DNA of 6,982 bases. Source: an uncultured Ectothiorhodospiraceae bacterium. GTDB lineage: Bacteria > Pseudomonadota > Gammaproteobacteria > UBA6429 > Thiohalophilaceae. The notes under the pieces are model-generated. The model was not told where the DNA came from and did not search any database. It saw only the letters and a program-made list of their open reading frames with translations. Made by a program: the position numbers and the translations under genes. The DNA lies in NCBI GenBank assembly GCA_947259425.1, contig CAMYMO010000431.1, forward strand, positions 1 through 6,982, in the 5' to 3' direction. This document shows, one piece after another, positions 1 to 6,689 of this stretch (positions are counted from its first letter, which is position 1; each line of letters begins with the position of its first letter).

Positions 1-1
1 G

Positions 2-1966
2 GAATACATCCAGACCGATATATGGGTACGATTCATGAAAATGCAAGGTCATCAGTGCACCTATGTTTGCGCCGATGACGCACATGGAACACCGATTATG
101 TTGAATGCGCGCAAACTCGGTATCACCCCTGAACAATTGATCGCCAATACCGATAAAGAGCATCGTGCCGATTTTGCTGAGTTTAATATTGGCTTCGATA
201 ATTTCCATTCGACCCATTCAGAGGAAAATCGTGAGTTGGCCGAATTGATTTATAACCGTAATGTTGAAAACGGATTTATCGACAGCAAAGAGGTCGAGCA
301 ATTCTTCGACGATAAAGAAGACATGTTCCTGCCGGACCGTTTTATCAAAGGCGACTGTCCAAAATGCAAAAGCCCGGATCAATATGGTGATAACTGCGAG
401 GTCTGTGGGGCGACCTATGATGCGACTGAATTAAAAAATCCATACTCAGTGATCTCCGGAGAGAAACCGGTACTCAAACCGTCTGAACATTATTTTTTTA
501 AGCTCTCTAAATCCCAGCCGATGCTGGAAAAATGGACACAGAGTGGCAGCCTGCAAAGCGGCATCGCTAAAAAAGTCACCGAATGGTTCAAAGATGGTTT
601 GAAAGACTGGGACATCAGTCGCGATGCACCGTATTTTGGTTTTGAGATCCCGAACGCCCCAAAAAAATATTTTTACGTGTGGTTTGATGCGCCGATAGGT
701 TATCTCGCCAGTTTTAAAAATCTTTGCGCGAAACGTGATGATCTGGATTTTGATGCCTACTGGAACGAAGACAGTGATTATGAAGTTTATCATTTCATTG
801 GTAAGGACATTGTCAATCATCACACCCTATTCTGGCCGGCGATGTTAGAGGCGGCGCAGTTACGCAAACCAACGGCAGTGAACGTTCACGGTTATCTCAC
901 CGTTAACGGAACCAAGATGTCCAAGTCCCGCGGCACCTTTATTAAGGCGCGAACCTACCTGGAACAACTCAACCCCGAATATTTACGTTATTACTACGCT
1001 GCCAAACTCAGCAGCGGTGTTGAAGACTTGGATTTAAATCTGGAAGATTTTTCTGCCCGCGTAAATTCAGACTTGGTTGGTAAAGTGGTCAATATCGCCA
1101 GTCGTTGCGCCGGGTTTATTAAAAAGAAATACGCCGGTAAGTTATCGGCCAGCTGCACCGAACAGGCCTTATACGATGACTTTGTTAAAGCCGGTGAATC
1201 GATAGCTGATTTATATGAACAACGTGAGTTCTCGACCGCGATTCGCCAGATCATGGCGCTGGCCGATCAAGCTAATCAATACATCGATGCGCAAAAACCG
1301 TGGGTGATTGCCAAACAAGAAGGCAATGAACAATTAGTACAGGATGTTTGTAGTGTTGGTCTTAACCTGTTCAGAATATTAGTTTGTTATTTAAAGCCCG
1401 TCATCCCAACGCTGACTGAACAATCCGAAGCATTTTTAAACATCGAACCGATGAACTGGGAAAGCATTAACACCCCATTACTCGATCATACGATCAATAA
1501 GTTTAAACCGTTGATGACTCGCATTGAACAAGAAAAGGTTGATGCCATGGTAGAAAAATCAAAAGACACACTTGCCGAAACCACGAAACATAAAGGCCAA
1601 CCACCGAAATCCGAACAACGTGCCTCGGATGAGATCGCCGCTGAAATCGAATTCGAAGATTTTGCCAAAGTGGATTTACGCATCGCCAAGATCGTCAAGG
1701 CCGAACACGTTGAAGGGGCGGATAAATTATTACAACTGACCTTAGACATCGGTGAGCAAACCAAAAATGTGTTTGCCGGCATTAAGAGCGCCTATCAACC
1801 CGAAGACCTCGAAGGCAAACTCACGGTGATGGTCGCCAACCTCAAACCGCGCAAAATGCGTTTTGGCGTATCCGAAGGTATGGTGCTCGCGGCCGGACCC
1901 GGTGGTAAAGATTTATGGATCCTGTCGCCCGATGACGGTGCTAAACCCGGAATGAAAGTTAAATAA
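2..1966 (+). CDS. metG: methionyl-tRNA synthetase, 5'-truncated by the window edge
   Basis: Charges tRNA-Met with methionine in the cytoplasm. The frame is open from base 2 and reads EYIQTDIWVRF before the first ATG at 35, matching residues just after the HIGH-type motif of E. coli MetG. ATG 35 is therefore internal, and about 27 codons including that motif lie outside the window. Visible in order (numbered from base 2): ADDAHGTP of the Rossmann fold; a zinc knuckle CPKC...CEVC (C119, C122, C132, C135); the KMSKS loop at 305-309 (bases 914-928); PWVIAKQEG, carrying the Trp that reads the CAU anticodon in E. coli MetG; and from about residue 550 the EMAPII/Trbp111-like tRNA-binding domain ending GGKDLWILSPDDGAKPG. 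The 654 visible residues plus about 27 give the usual length of the long, dimeric MetG type. It converges on vgrG, with an IS inserted 21 bp after its stop. No frameshift or missing key residue is seen. Confidence 0.97.
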   Translation, partial: EYIQTDIWVRFMKMQGHQCTYVCADDAHGTPIMLNARKLGITPEQLIANTDKEHRADFAEFNIGFDNFHSTHSEENRELAELIYNRNVENGFIDSKEVEQFFDDKEDMFLPDRFIKGDCPKCKSPDQYGDNCEVCGATYDATELKNPYSVISGEKPVLKPSEHYFFKLSKSQPMLEKWTQSGSLQSGIAKKVTEWFKDGLKDWDISRDAPYFGFEIPNAPKKYFYVWFDAPIGYLASFKNLCAKRDDLDFDAYWNEDSDYEVYHFIGKDIVNHHTLFWPAMLEAAQLRKPTAVNVHGYLTVNGTKMSKSRGTFIKARTYLEQLNPEYLRYYYAAKLSSGVEDLDLNLEDFSARVNSDLVGKVVNIASRCAGFIKKKYAGKLSASCTEQALYDDFVKAGESIADLYEQREFSTAIRQIMALADQANQYIDAQKPWVIAKQEGNEQLVQDVCSVGLNLFRILVCYLKPVIPTLTEQSEAFLNIEPMNWESINTPLLDHTINKFKPLMTRIEQEKVDAMVEKSKDTLAETTKHKGQPPKSEQRASDEIAAEIEFEDFAKVDLRIAKIVKAEHVEGADKLLQLTLDIGEQTKNVFAGIKSAYQPEDLEGKLTVMVANLKPRKMRFGVSEGMVLAAGPGGKDLWILSPDDGAKPGMKVK

Positions 1967-1978
1967 CTACCTATTTGG

Positions 1979-1987
1979 GGTCAGAGT
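1979..1987. repeat. target-site duplication, left copy
   Basis: GGTCAGAGT lies immediately outside the left IS end and is identical to 3342-3350. Nine bases is the duplication length known for IS10. This copy belongs to the GGGGTCAGAG arm of the interrupted inverted repeat after metG. Confidence 0.95.
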
Positions 1988-2018
1988 CTGAGGTATCCCC
2001 ACGAATATAATTAAAAAA
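1988..2018 (+). repeat. left terminal inverted repeat of the IS (outside end)
   Basis: Begins CTGAGGTATCCCCACGAA, which matches the inverted right end at 16 of 18 positions. The similarity continues through TATAATTAAAAAA with one gap. This end has GTATCC and so no GATC, unlike the right end. The same difference exists between the outside and inside ends of IS10. A perfect TATAAT lies at 2006-2011, but I see no -35 box at the right distance. Confidence 0.93.
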
Positions 2019-2020
2019 GG

Positions 2021-2127
2021 GATCAAAAACAACGGTTTAGCGATTACTAGTGATGAAAATGGAACCTGCATGGCCCTTTCTGATCAGATCGAGTTACCAC
2101 ACAAGATCAATTCAGGAGAAAAACGCC
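2021..2127 (+). promoter_or_regulatory. IS leader with GATC cluster and transposase ribosome site
   Basis: Non-coding leader between the left IS repeat and the transposase ATG. It carries four GATC sites (2021-2024, 2082-2085, 2087-2090, 2105-2108), far more than expected in 107 bp. It also has a ribosome site AGGAG at 2114-2118, nine bases before the ATG. In IS10 the weak transposase promoter pIN has a GATC in its -10 region, about 38-41 bases before the start codon; the GATC at 2087-2090 is at that distance here. The promoter itself is inferred: I cannot point to good -35 and -10 boxes. The reading frame stays open upstream to 2050, but the ribosome site and alignment to IS10 favour the later start. 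Confidence 0.45.
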
Positions 2128-3321
2128 ATGCAGGCTCAACAAGTGTTACATAAAATACTCATGAATACCTGTGCTGATATGCACAAAACCCGTCGCACCG
2201 CCTTAGAAACAAATATATTGGCTGCCTTAACGGGGCAACGATTAACCGTCACCGACTTAGGTCGTTCGATCATAAGCAATACCACTCAGAAACACAGCAT
2301 CAAACGCGCCGACCGCCTGCTCTCCAATGTCCACCTGCACAAAGAATGCGTATTGATTCATCAAGCGCTGACACGACAGTTAGTCGGTTCACAAAAACGG
2401 CCGATTATATTGATAGACTGGTCAGACATGGATGACTATAAACAGCATTTTGTATTACGTGCCGCCTTGGCCGTTGATGGCCGCACGATGACATTACTGG
2501 ATCAGGTTCACACCAAGAAAAGCAAAGAGAAGTATCTGACTCACAAACAATTTCTTTTTGAACTGAAAACCGTATTGCCAAATGAGTGTAAACCGATCTT
2601 GGTGACCGATGCTGGGTTTAGAATAACGTGGTTTAAACTCGTTGAGTCTATGGGGTGGGATTGGGTCGGCCGAGTACGTAATCGACTTTATATGCACTGG
2701 ATACAGGGCGGGCCGTGGTTTAACGCAAAGAAGTGTTACACAAAAGCAACCTCACGTGCTGCCTATCTTGGTGAAGGCGTTTTAACACGGCAGAATGAAT
2801 TTCCTTGTCGACTCGTTATTTACCAAGGTAAATTACAGGGTCGAAAAGATAAAACCCGTTTGGGGCATGTGGCCAAGAATAAACGAAGCCGACAACATGC
2901 CGTCGGTCAACGTGAACCCTGGCTGTTGGCAACGTCGTTACCCCGTACCTCAACACTCGCAAAAAAAGTCGTTAAGATATATCGTCTGCGAATGCAAATT
3001 GAAGAGGGTTTTCGTGATATTAAAAGCCATCGTTTTGGATTAGGTTTAACGTATCACCGCACATCGTCTGTAAATAGGCTCCAAGTGTTGTTACTCATTG
3101 CAACACTGGCTATCGTTGTTCTCTGGTTACTGGGCATGGCGGCCGTGCTGAGAGAAAAACATTTTCAATTTCAGGCTAACAGTATTCGTAATCGAAGGGT
3201 GTTATCGATCATGTTTATTGGTTTACAAATAATTAACGATACGAAAACAAGGGTATCGAGAGAGGATATTATCGCTGCCTGGGAGCAATTTAATGTCATA
3301 CAGAATTCATTTTTTGATTAG
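2128..3321 (+). CDS. IS10-type DDE transposase (IS4 family), intact, 397 aa
   Basis: Catalyses excision and insertion of the surrounding IS by the hairpin cut-and-paste route known for Tn10/IS10 and Tn5. The start at 2128 is chosen because AGGAG lies nine bases upstream and because MQAQQVLHKILMNTCADMHK lines up with the N-terminus of IS10 transposase without a gap; an open extension to 2050 is probably untranslated. Residues from this start: HSIKRADRLLSNVHLHKE (56-73), an N-terminal motif shared with IS10; D97 in LIDWSD; D161 in VTDAGF; and the YREK signature Y285-R288-E292-K299 in YRLRMQIEEGFRDIK. D97, D161 and E292 carry the same numbers as the IS10 catalytic triad, so hardly any insertions or deletions separate them. 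IS10 transposase is 402 aa. The gene has no frameshift or internal stop and its stop falls within the right terminal repeat. An active enzyme is inferred. Confidence 0.96.
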   Translation: MQAQQVLHKILMNTCADMHKTRRTALETNILAALTGQRLTVTDLGRSIISNTTQKHSIKRADRLLSNVHLHKECVLIHQALTRQLVGSQKRPIILIDWSDMDDYKQHFVLRAALAVDGRTMTLLDQVHTKKSKEKYLTHKQFLFELKTVLPNECKPILVTDAGFRITWFKLVESMGWDWVGRVRNRLYMHWIQGGPWFNAKKCYTKATSRAAYLGEGVLTRQNEFPCRLVIYQGKLQGRKDKTRLGHVAKNKRSRQHAVGQREPWLLATSLPRTSTLAKKVVKIYRLRMQIEEGFRDIKSHRFGLGLTYHRTSSVNRLQVLLLIATLAIVVLWLLGMAAVLREKHFQFQANSIRNRRVLSIMFIGLQIINDTKTRVSREDIIAAWEQFNVIQNSFFD

Positions 3322-3341
3322 ATTTCGTGGGGATCCGTCAG
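3310..3341 (-). repeat. right terminal inverted repeat of the IS (inside end)
   Basis: Read on the minus strand it begins CTGACGGATCCCCACGAA and continues ATCTAATCAAAAAA. It contains a GATC at 3332-3335, bases 7-10 from the tip. As I recall, that is where the Dam-sensitive GATC sits in the IS10 inside end. The transposase stop codon (3319-3321) lies inside this repeat, so gene and terminus overlap. Confidence 0.93.
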
Positions 3342-3350
3342 GGTCAGAGT
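3342..3350. repeat. target-site duplication, right copy
   Basis: GGTCAGAGT lies immediately outside the right IS end and is identical to 1979-1987. It continues into AAAAATATAGGAT, the rest of the interrupted hairpin arm. Collapsing the two copies rebuilds the empty site. Confidence 0.95.
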
Positions 3351-3412
3351 AAAAATATAGGATATAGAAGAAGAATTTATATTACTAAATCCTATTTTTT
3401 CTCTAACCCCAA
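3342..3412 (-). terminator. likely terminator hairpin downstream of vgrG
   Basis: The remaining hairpin still forms, because the right duplication copy restores GGTCAGAGT and the last IS base supplies another G. Read on the minus strand, the vgrG transcript meets GGGGTTAGAGAAAAAATAGGAT and then its complement ending in a T run and ACTCTGACCC. The stem is mostly A/T with a G/C-rich base, unlike a classic compact terminator, so the terminator role is inferred from position between convergent genes. Confidence 0.45.
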
Positions 3413-3427
3413 TTACAGGTAATAAAA

Positions 3428-5494
3428 TTAATTATAAACAACCTTCTTGCCTTTGATGGTAATATTGCCGGCCCCTTTAATTGAAATATTTCTACCAGTA
3501 ATACTGATATCACCGTTCTTTCTCATTTTAATACTTGCTTTCCCACATTTGATAGAAATCTCATCAGCCGCTTCGAGCACGGCCTTTTTCCCCGAGGTGA
3601 CCAACAAATTCTCAGCGCTGGCCATTTTTATGCTGCTACTCGCCTTTAATACAAAAGCCTTGCCGGTATTCACTGAAAAATTCGATCCCATTGACAGAGT
3701 TTTATTCTTAGCGATGTTTTCATTGCTCGAACGACCGACTGTAACTGATTTACTTCCGCCGATGTTTTCTGACATGGCTGCACCGATTGTGATCTGATAG
3801 GTGGCACCAATGGATAGTTCTTTTGCGGCACCGATGACTTCAGCGCTTTTGGTCCCAACCGTCTCTGTCTGATTTTTTCCAATGGTGATGGTTTGGTTCT
3901 GACCAACATCGCGTGAAACATTATTTACAACTTGTTCTCGTAAATCATGCTTGATAGTCGAGTCCTTATCAAATTGGGCATGTTCACGAATTAATTCATT
4001 TCCCTTAAAATCATCCATGATGTACTCGTTATATCCTGCACCACCTTTACTGCTGTTCGTTTTAATTCCCGAGACGGTCATCTGCGCAGGCAAATCATAA
4101 GGTGGGCGTCTATCACCGTTATAAACACGCCCTGTGATGATTGGGCGATCCGGATCACCTTCGATAAAACTGACGATCACTTCTTCTCCTATGCGTGGTA
4201 TGGAAATCATGCCCCATTGATTACCGGCGCTGGATTGTGCGACACGCAACCAACCGGAACTATTCTCATCTGTCTGACCCTGCCGATCCCAATGAAACTG
4301 CACTTTGACACGACCAAGTTCATCGGTATGGACTTCTTCATCCGCTGGACCTACGACCATTGCAGTTTGCGGCCCACGAACGGAGGGTAACGGTGTCTTG
4401 CGCGGTGAACGGTAAGGTGTACTGGATTCCATTGCTTTAAATTGGCATTGGAAGTTTTGTGGCCGCCGACCGTCCTTATCGGAGTTGGCTATATTATAAT
4501 GTGCAGATAAAATCAGGTATTCTCGGTTTTGATCATCGCGTGGATGCTCTCTGAGTACAAATAATGCACCTGCAGCTAATGCATGTGCATTGGTTTTAGC
4601 ATGTACATTTTCGTATTCAGCCTGATAGGCTTCGAGTCTGATTCGTGAATAATTGTCACCGTCTTGTGGCAAATTATACTCACCTGGGTAATCATAGATC
4701 TCAAAATCGGCTAGAGCATGATTAGCACTGCTGTCAAATGTTGACTCTAAATTCAGTTGTGGATGCTCAAAATTGTAATCCGTAAGCGTATAACTTCCGG
4801 GTTGAACACTTTGTGAGACACGCCAGTTCGAAACCGTGTTGTCCTGTTGACTTGTTCGCTCGCTAGTTCGGTACGTCAGTTGCTCATTACCCATGATAGA
4901 TTCATGCGCTGCATGGTCATCAGCCAATATTAGGCTATGGCTCTCTTCGTTGTGACGGAAGAAATAATAAATCCCTTCTTGCTCCATTAAACGGTTGATA
5001 AAAGCAAAGTCAGATTCCCGATACTGTACACAATAATCCCAGGTCCGATAGTTAGAAATGAGATTTATTTCATAATCGATGATGTTGTATTGATCCATGA
5101 CCGATTGGATAATATCCGGTACCGTCATCTCCTGAAAGATACGGCAGCTTGCAGTACGATTGAGGAACCACAATGACGGTACGATCGTCGCTTGATAATA
5201 GGTAAATCGATCTTTCTCTTCCAACATCGAAAACTGGCTAACATAACCATTAAAGTTTCGAATATCACCATCTACTAATCTGAGCCCAACATTCACCTGT
5301 CGCCCTAACAGATCGGTATGTTCGATTTGGTTGTTCTTACTGCGTAATTGCAATTGGTATTTAAATGGTTGGCTGAGTGTTTCATCGCCATGAAAGGCCA
5401 GCAATTGAAATACATCATCACCCAGCGGGGTGTTGAGCGTTAACAGGTCATTCGTTTGTATCACACTCTTTTCGATTAGCTCTTCCATAATCAT
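3428..5494 (-). CDS. vgrG: type VI secretion spike protein VgrG (TssI), 688 aa
   Basis: Forms the trimeric tip of the T6SS needle that sits on the Hcp tube and is fired into target cells. Domains: gp27-like base about 20-350, including WDYCVQYRESDFAFINRL and EQEGIYYFF (152-179); gp5-like OB fold about 372-460 with VKVQFHWDRQG, WLRVAQSSAGNQWG and PRIGEEVIVSFIEGDPDRP; a linker with YNEYIMDDFKGNELI; an octad beta-helix at 529-614; and a C-terminal beta-rich cap ending SIKMRKNGDISITG to residue 688. That cap is common in VgrGs, and no extra enzymatic domain follows, so this is not an 'evolved' VgrG. GAGGA (5498-5502) is only 3 bases before the first ATG but 9 before a second in-frame ATG at 5488, so the 686-aa start may be the real one. 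No PAAR, adaptor, effector or immunity gene lies downstream before the convergent metG. Confidence 0.96.
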   Translation of the reverse strand: MIMEELIEKSVIQTNDLLTLNTPLGDDVFQLLAFHGDETLSQPFKYQLQLRSKNNQIEHTDLLGRQVNVGLRLVDGDIRNFNGYVSQFSMLEEKDRFTYYQATIVPSLWFLNRTASCRIFQEMTVPDIIQSVMDQYNIIDYEINLISNYRTWDYCVQYRESDFAFINRLMEQEGIYYFFRHNEESHSLILADDHAAHESIMGNEQLTYRTSERTSQQDNTVSNWRVSQSVQPGSYTLTDYNFEHPQLNLESTFDSSANHALADFEIYDYPGEYNLPQDGDNYSRIRLEAYQAEYENVHAKTNAHALAAGALFVLREHPRDDQNREYLILSAHYNIANSDKDGRRPQNFQCQFKAMESSTPYRSPRKTPLPSVRGPQTAMVVGPADEEVHTDELGRVKVQFHWDRQGQTDENSSGWLRVAQSSAGNQWGMISIPRIGEEVIVSFIEGDPDRPIITGRVYNGDRRPPYDLPAQMTVSGIKTNSSKGGAGYNEYIMDDFKGNELIREHAQFDKDSTIKHDLREQVVNNVSRDVGQNQTITIGKNQTETVGTKSAEVIGAAKELSIGATYQITIGAAMSENIGGSKSVTVGRSSNENIAKNKTLSMGSNFSVNTGKAFVLKASSSIKMASAENLLVTSGKKAVLEAADEISIKCGKASIKMRKNGDISITGRNISIKGAGNITIKGKKVVYN
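3662..3910 (-). repeat. octad repeats of the VgrG gp5-like beta-helix
   Basis: Protein-level repeats inside vgrG with a period of 8 residues (24 bases). Glycines fall at residues 531, 539, 547, 555, 563, 571, 579, 587, 603 and 611, with alanine at 595, in units such as TIGKNQTE and TVGTKSAE. This is the VxVGxxxx pattern known from the T4 gp5 needle, which folds as a triple-stranded beta-helix in the trimer. The repeat is degenerate at DNA level. Confidence 0.88.
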
Positions 5495-5558
5495 GTATCC
5501 TCGTTTGTGTTGATTGGCGTGATGGTTTTATAAGAACACCTAACATATATAGTCGTTT

Positions 5559-5587
5559 AATGCATATCGTCTACTGATTTGTGTCAA
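5559..5587 (-). promoter_or_regulatory. candidate sigma-70 promoter for vgrG
   Basis: On the minus strand a perfect TTGACA (5587-5582) lies about 90 bases upstream of the vgrG start. The -10 is poor: TGCATT (5564-5559) at 17-base spacing or TATGCA (5566-5561) at 15. The 238-bp AT-rich gap before vgrG suggests it has its own promoter. I found no sigma-54 (-24/-12) pattern in the gap. Confidence 0.25.
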
Positions 5588-5705
5588 ATCATGGTCAGTT
5601 AATAGCATGGTATTTTTTAATGTTTTACGTTGTATCAAAGAGATGATTTTAAGTGCGAATGTACGCAATTAAGATGATTAACTTTGTTGTATTTTGCTCA
5701 CTTTG

Positions 5706-5728
5706 ATAAAGTCGCCCCGACGCTTTAT
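5706..5728 (-). terminator. weak hairpin just after the membrane-protein gene
   Basis: ATAAAG (5706-5711) pairs with CTTTAT (5723-5728). Next to them TCG pairs with CGA around a three-base loop, with a two-base bulge, giving a 9-bp stem. It starts 4 bases after the stop of the 318-aa gene on the minus strand. No T run follows, so an intrinsic terminator is only possible; it could equally act as an mRNA 3' stabilising stem. Confidence 0.35.
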
Positions 5729-5732
5729 ATAA

Positions 5733-6689
5733 TCAAACCTTATCGAAAAATTGATACAAGACTTCGAATAGACCCGGCATCATCGGTCCGCTTAACATAA
5801 TTGTTTGTTTCCAGTGTGCAAGTAATTTACGTTTTGGGCTTTCACTTGTGCCTTTTTCAATGATAGAGGCGGTTAATGATTTGTTCGATGTCTGGGAAGC
5901 ATGCTTATACTGTAGCCACAAAAATGCTGACATATACATCAGTATCAAATAAATACTGGTGACGGCACCAATGATCAGGCTAATTGTCGGCGCAAGTTTA
6001 CCGACATAATCGCTTTGTTCCTCGATTAACGTCACGGCGACCAAACCATATAGGATACGAGCATAAAAAACCCATACCAATAAAATAACTGCACCAATTA
6101 ATAACAATGCGTTTAAATATTTCAAGCGCTTTGACGGAGGCATGTCGTCGATATCCGGATATAAAATCATCCCGCTACTTAGTACGATCAAGACCATCGA
6201 CAGGATCCCCAGTCCATTGGTCAGGTTAATATGATCGGTAAACCCCGATAACATTAGGCTGAAATTTTTAAATACATCCTGCGCGGAATATAAGGGTGTG
6301 TTATCCATGACCAAAGCAATCAGGATAAGCAGAATAACCATCATAATACTTAGCATACTTATCTTGAGAATATTTTTTGTCTGGGTGGGTAAATGCTTTA
6401 AAAACTGAAAGATAATAAAAGTCGTAACGATCGAGCCAATGATTGCGACCAACCAGAACAAATACACAGCCAAGATCCACCAGGCCCCGGCCTGAGTAAT
6501 GTTAAAGGCCTCTTGGTCATCCATGTCGTTGGGGAATCCACTCACAGGAAGAAAATTGATTTTCGTAAAATTTAACTCCCCCATGATGATGACCAAAAAC
6601 ACTAATACCAAAAAACCAGCCAGGACGGATAACGCTGGAATAAAACAGGTCAAATAGGGTTTAAGCGAGTTGGGTAAGAGGTTTAACAA
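5733..6689 (-). CDS. six-helix integral membrane protein of unrecognised family, 318 aa
   Basis: I do not recognise the family and propose no function. Six hydrophobic segments are visible at about residues 14-37, 67-96, 107-129, 157-177, 191-222 and 231-260. An acidic stretch between segments 1 and 2 reads DMDDQEAF, a short DIDDMPPSKR lies between segments 4 and 5, and a basic, soluble C-terminal tail of about 58 residues is expected in the cytoplasm. No cleavable signal peptide, Walker motif or other catalytic signature is apparent. The start is TTG at 6689, supported by AGGAG at 6698-6702 eight bases upstream. The gene overlaps the preceding gene by 7 bp, so the two are probably translated together. 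vgrG lies downstream, but a hairpin and a 238-bp gap separate them, so a shared role with T6SS is not shown. Confidence 0.85.
   Translation of the reverse strand: MLNLLPNSLKPYLTCFIPALSVLAGFLVLVFLVIIMGELNFTKINFLPVSGFPNDMDDQEAFNITQAGAWWILAVYLFWLVAIIGSIVTTFIIFQFLKHLPTQTKNILKISMLSIMMVILLILIALVMDNTPLYSAQDVFKNFSLMLSGFTDHINLTNGLGILSMVLIVLSSGMILYPDIDDMPPSKRLKYLNALLLIGAVILLVWVFYARILYGLVAVTLIEEQSDYVGKLAPTISLIIGAVTSIYLILMYMSAFLWLQYKHASQTSNKSLTASIIEKGTSESPKRKLLAHWKQTIMLSGPMMPGLFEVLYQFFDKV

Larger units (their letters stand above)
1988..3341 (+). mobile_element. IS10-like insertion sequence (IS4 family), complete, 1354 bp
   Basis: A cut-and-paste insertion sequence. Seen directly: both ends begin CTGA and share ATCCCCACGAA, the ends are inverted repeats, a single intact transposase gene fills the interior, and the element is flanked by an exact 9-bp direct repeat GGTCAGAGT (1979-1987, 3342-3350). 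Known of the family: IS10 is about 1.33 kb, has ends of the form CTGAnnnATCCCC and makes 9-bp duplications, all of which match. The perfect duplication and intact gene suggest a fairly recent insertion that may still be mobile. The target differs from the IS10 hot-spot consensus NGCTNAGCN except at the second base. The element is oriented with metG and carries no passenger genes. It could instead be one arm of a larger composite transposon, but the matching duplication at both ends argues for a lone IS. Confidence 0.96.
1975..3412. repeat. imperfect inverted repeat between metG and vgrG, split by the IS
   Basis: With the IS and one 9-bp copy removed, TTGGGGTCAGAGT (1975-1987) joins AAAAATATAGGAT (3351-3363). 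The other arm at 3388-3412 reads, inverted, TTGGGGTTAGAGAAAAAATAGGATT. The arms pair over about 24 bases with one mismatch in the GGGGTCAGAG block and small gaps in the A/T tract, around a loop of about 24 bases. It begins 8 bases after the metG stop and ends 15 bases before the vgrG stop, a natural place for a shared terminator. GGGGTCAGAG tips also resemble, from memory, repeats found near IS200-like REP transposases in many proteobacteria; that identity is unverified. The intact structure existed before the IS arrived. Confidence 0.75.

Noticed and set aside
35..37. ATG as the start of metG
   Set aside because: The frame continues to the window edge and the residues before it (EYIQTDIWVRF) match conserved MetG sequence, so the gene is cut by the window and this ATG is internal.
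1981..1991. Small palindrome TCAGAGTCTGA at the left IS junction
   Set aside because: It arises from joining the target duplication to the CTGA tip of the IS and has no separate origin.
2006..2011. TATAAT in the left IS repeat as the transposase promoter
   Set aside because: No -35 hexamer is found at 15-19 bases, and the match is part of an A/T tract in the repeat. It was noted but not called as a promoter.
2021..2040. IHF-like site after the left IS end, as in IS10
   Set aside because: ATCAA is present at 2022-2026 but the required TTR four bases later is not, so the consensus is not met.
2050..2127. Longer N-terminus for the transposase starting at GTG 2050 or ATG 2053
   Set aside because: No ribosome site precedes it, while ATG 2128 has AGGAG at nine bases and aligns with the IS10 N-terminus, placing D97, D161 and E292 at the IS10 numbers.
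3447..3797. Plus-strand open frame of 116 codons opposite the vgrG 3' part
   Set aside because: It lies wholly antisense to strongly conserved vgrG codons and resembles no known protein; it is a shadow frame.
5495..5732. Sigma-54 promoter or tRNA-like gene in the gap before vgrG
   Set aside because: No TGGC-N8-TGC pattern and no cloverleaf-like arms could be found on either strand.
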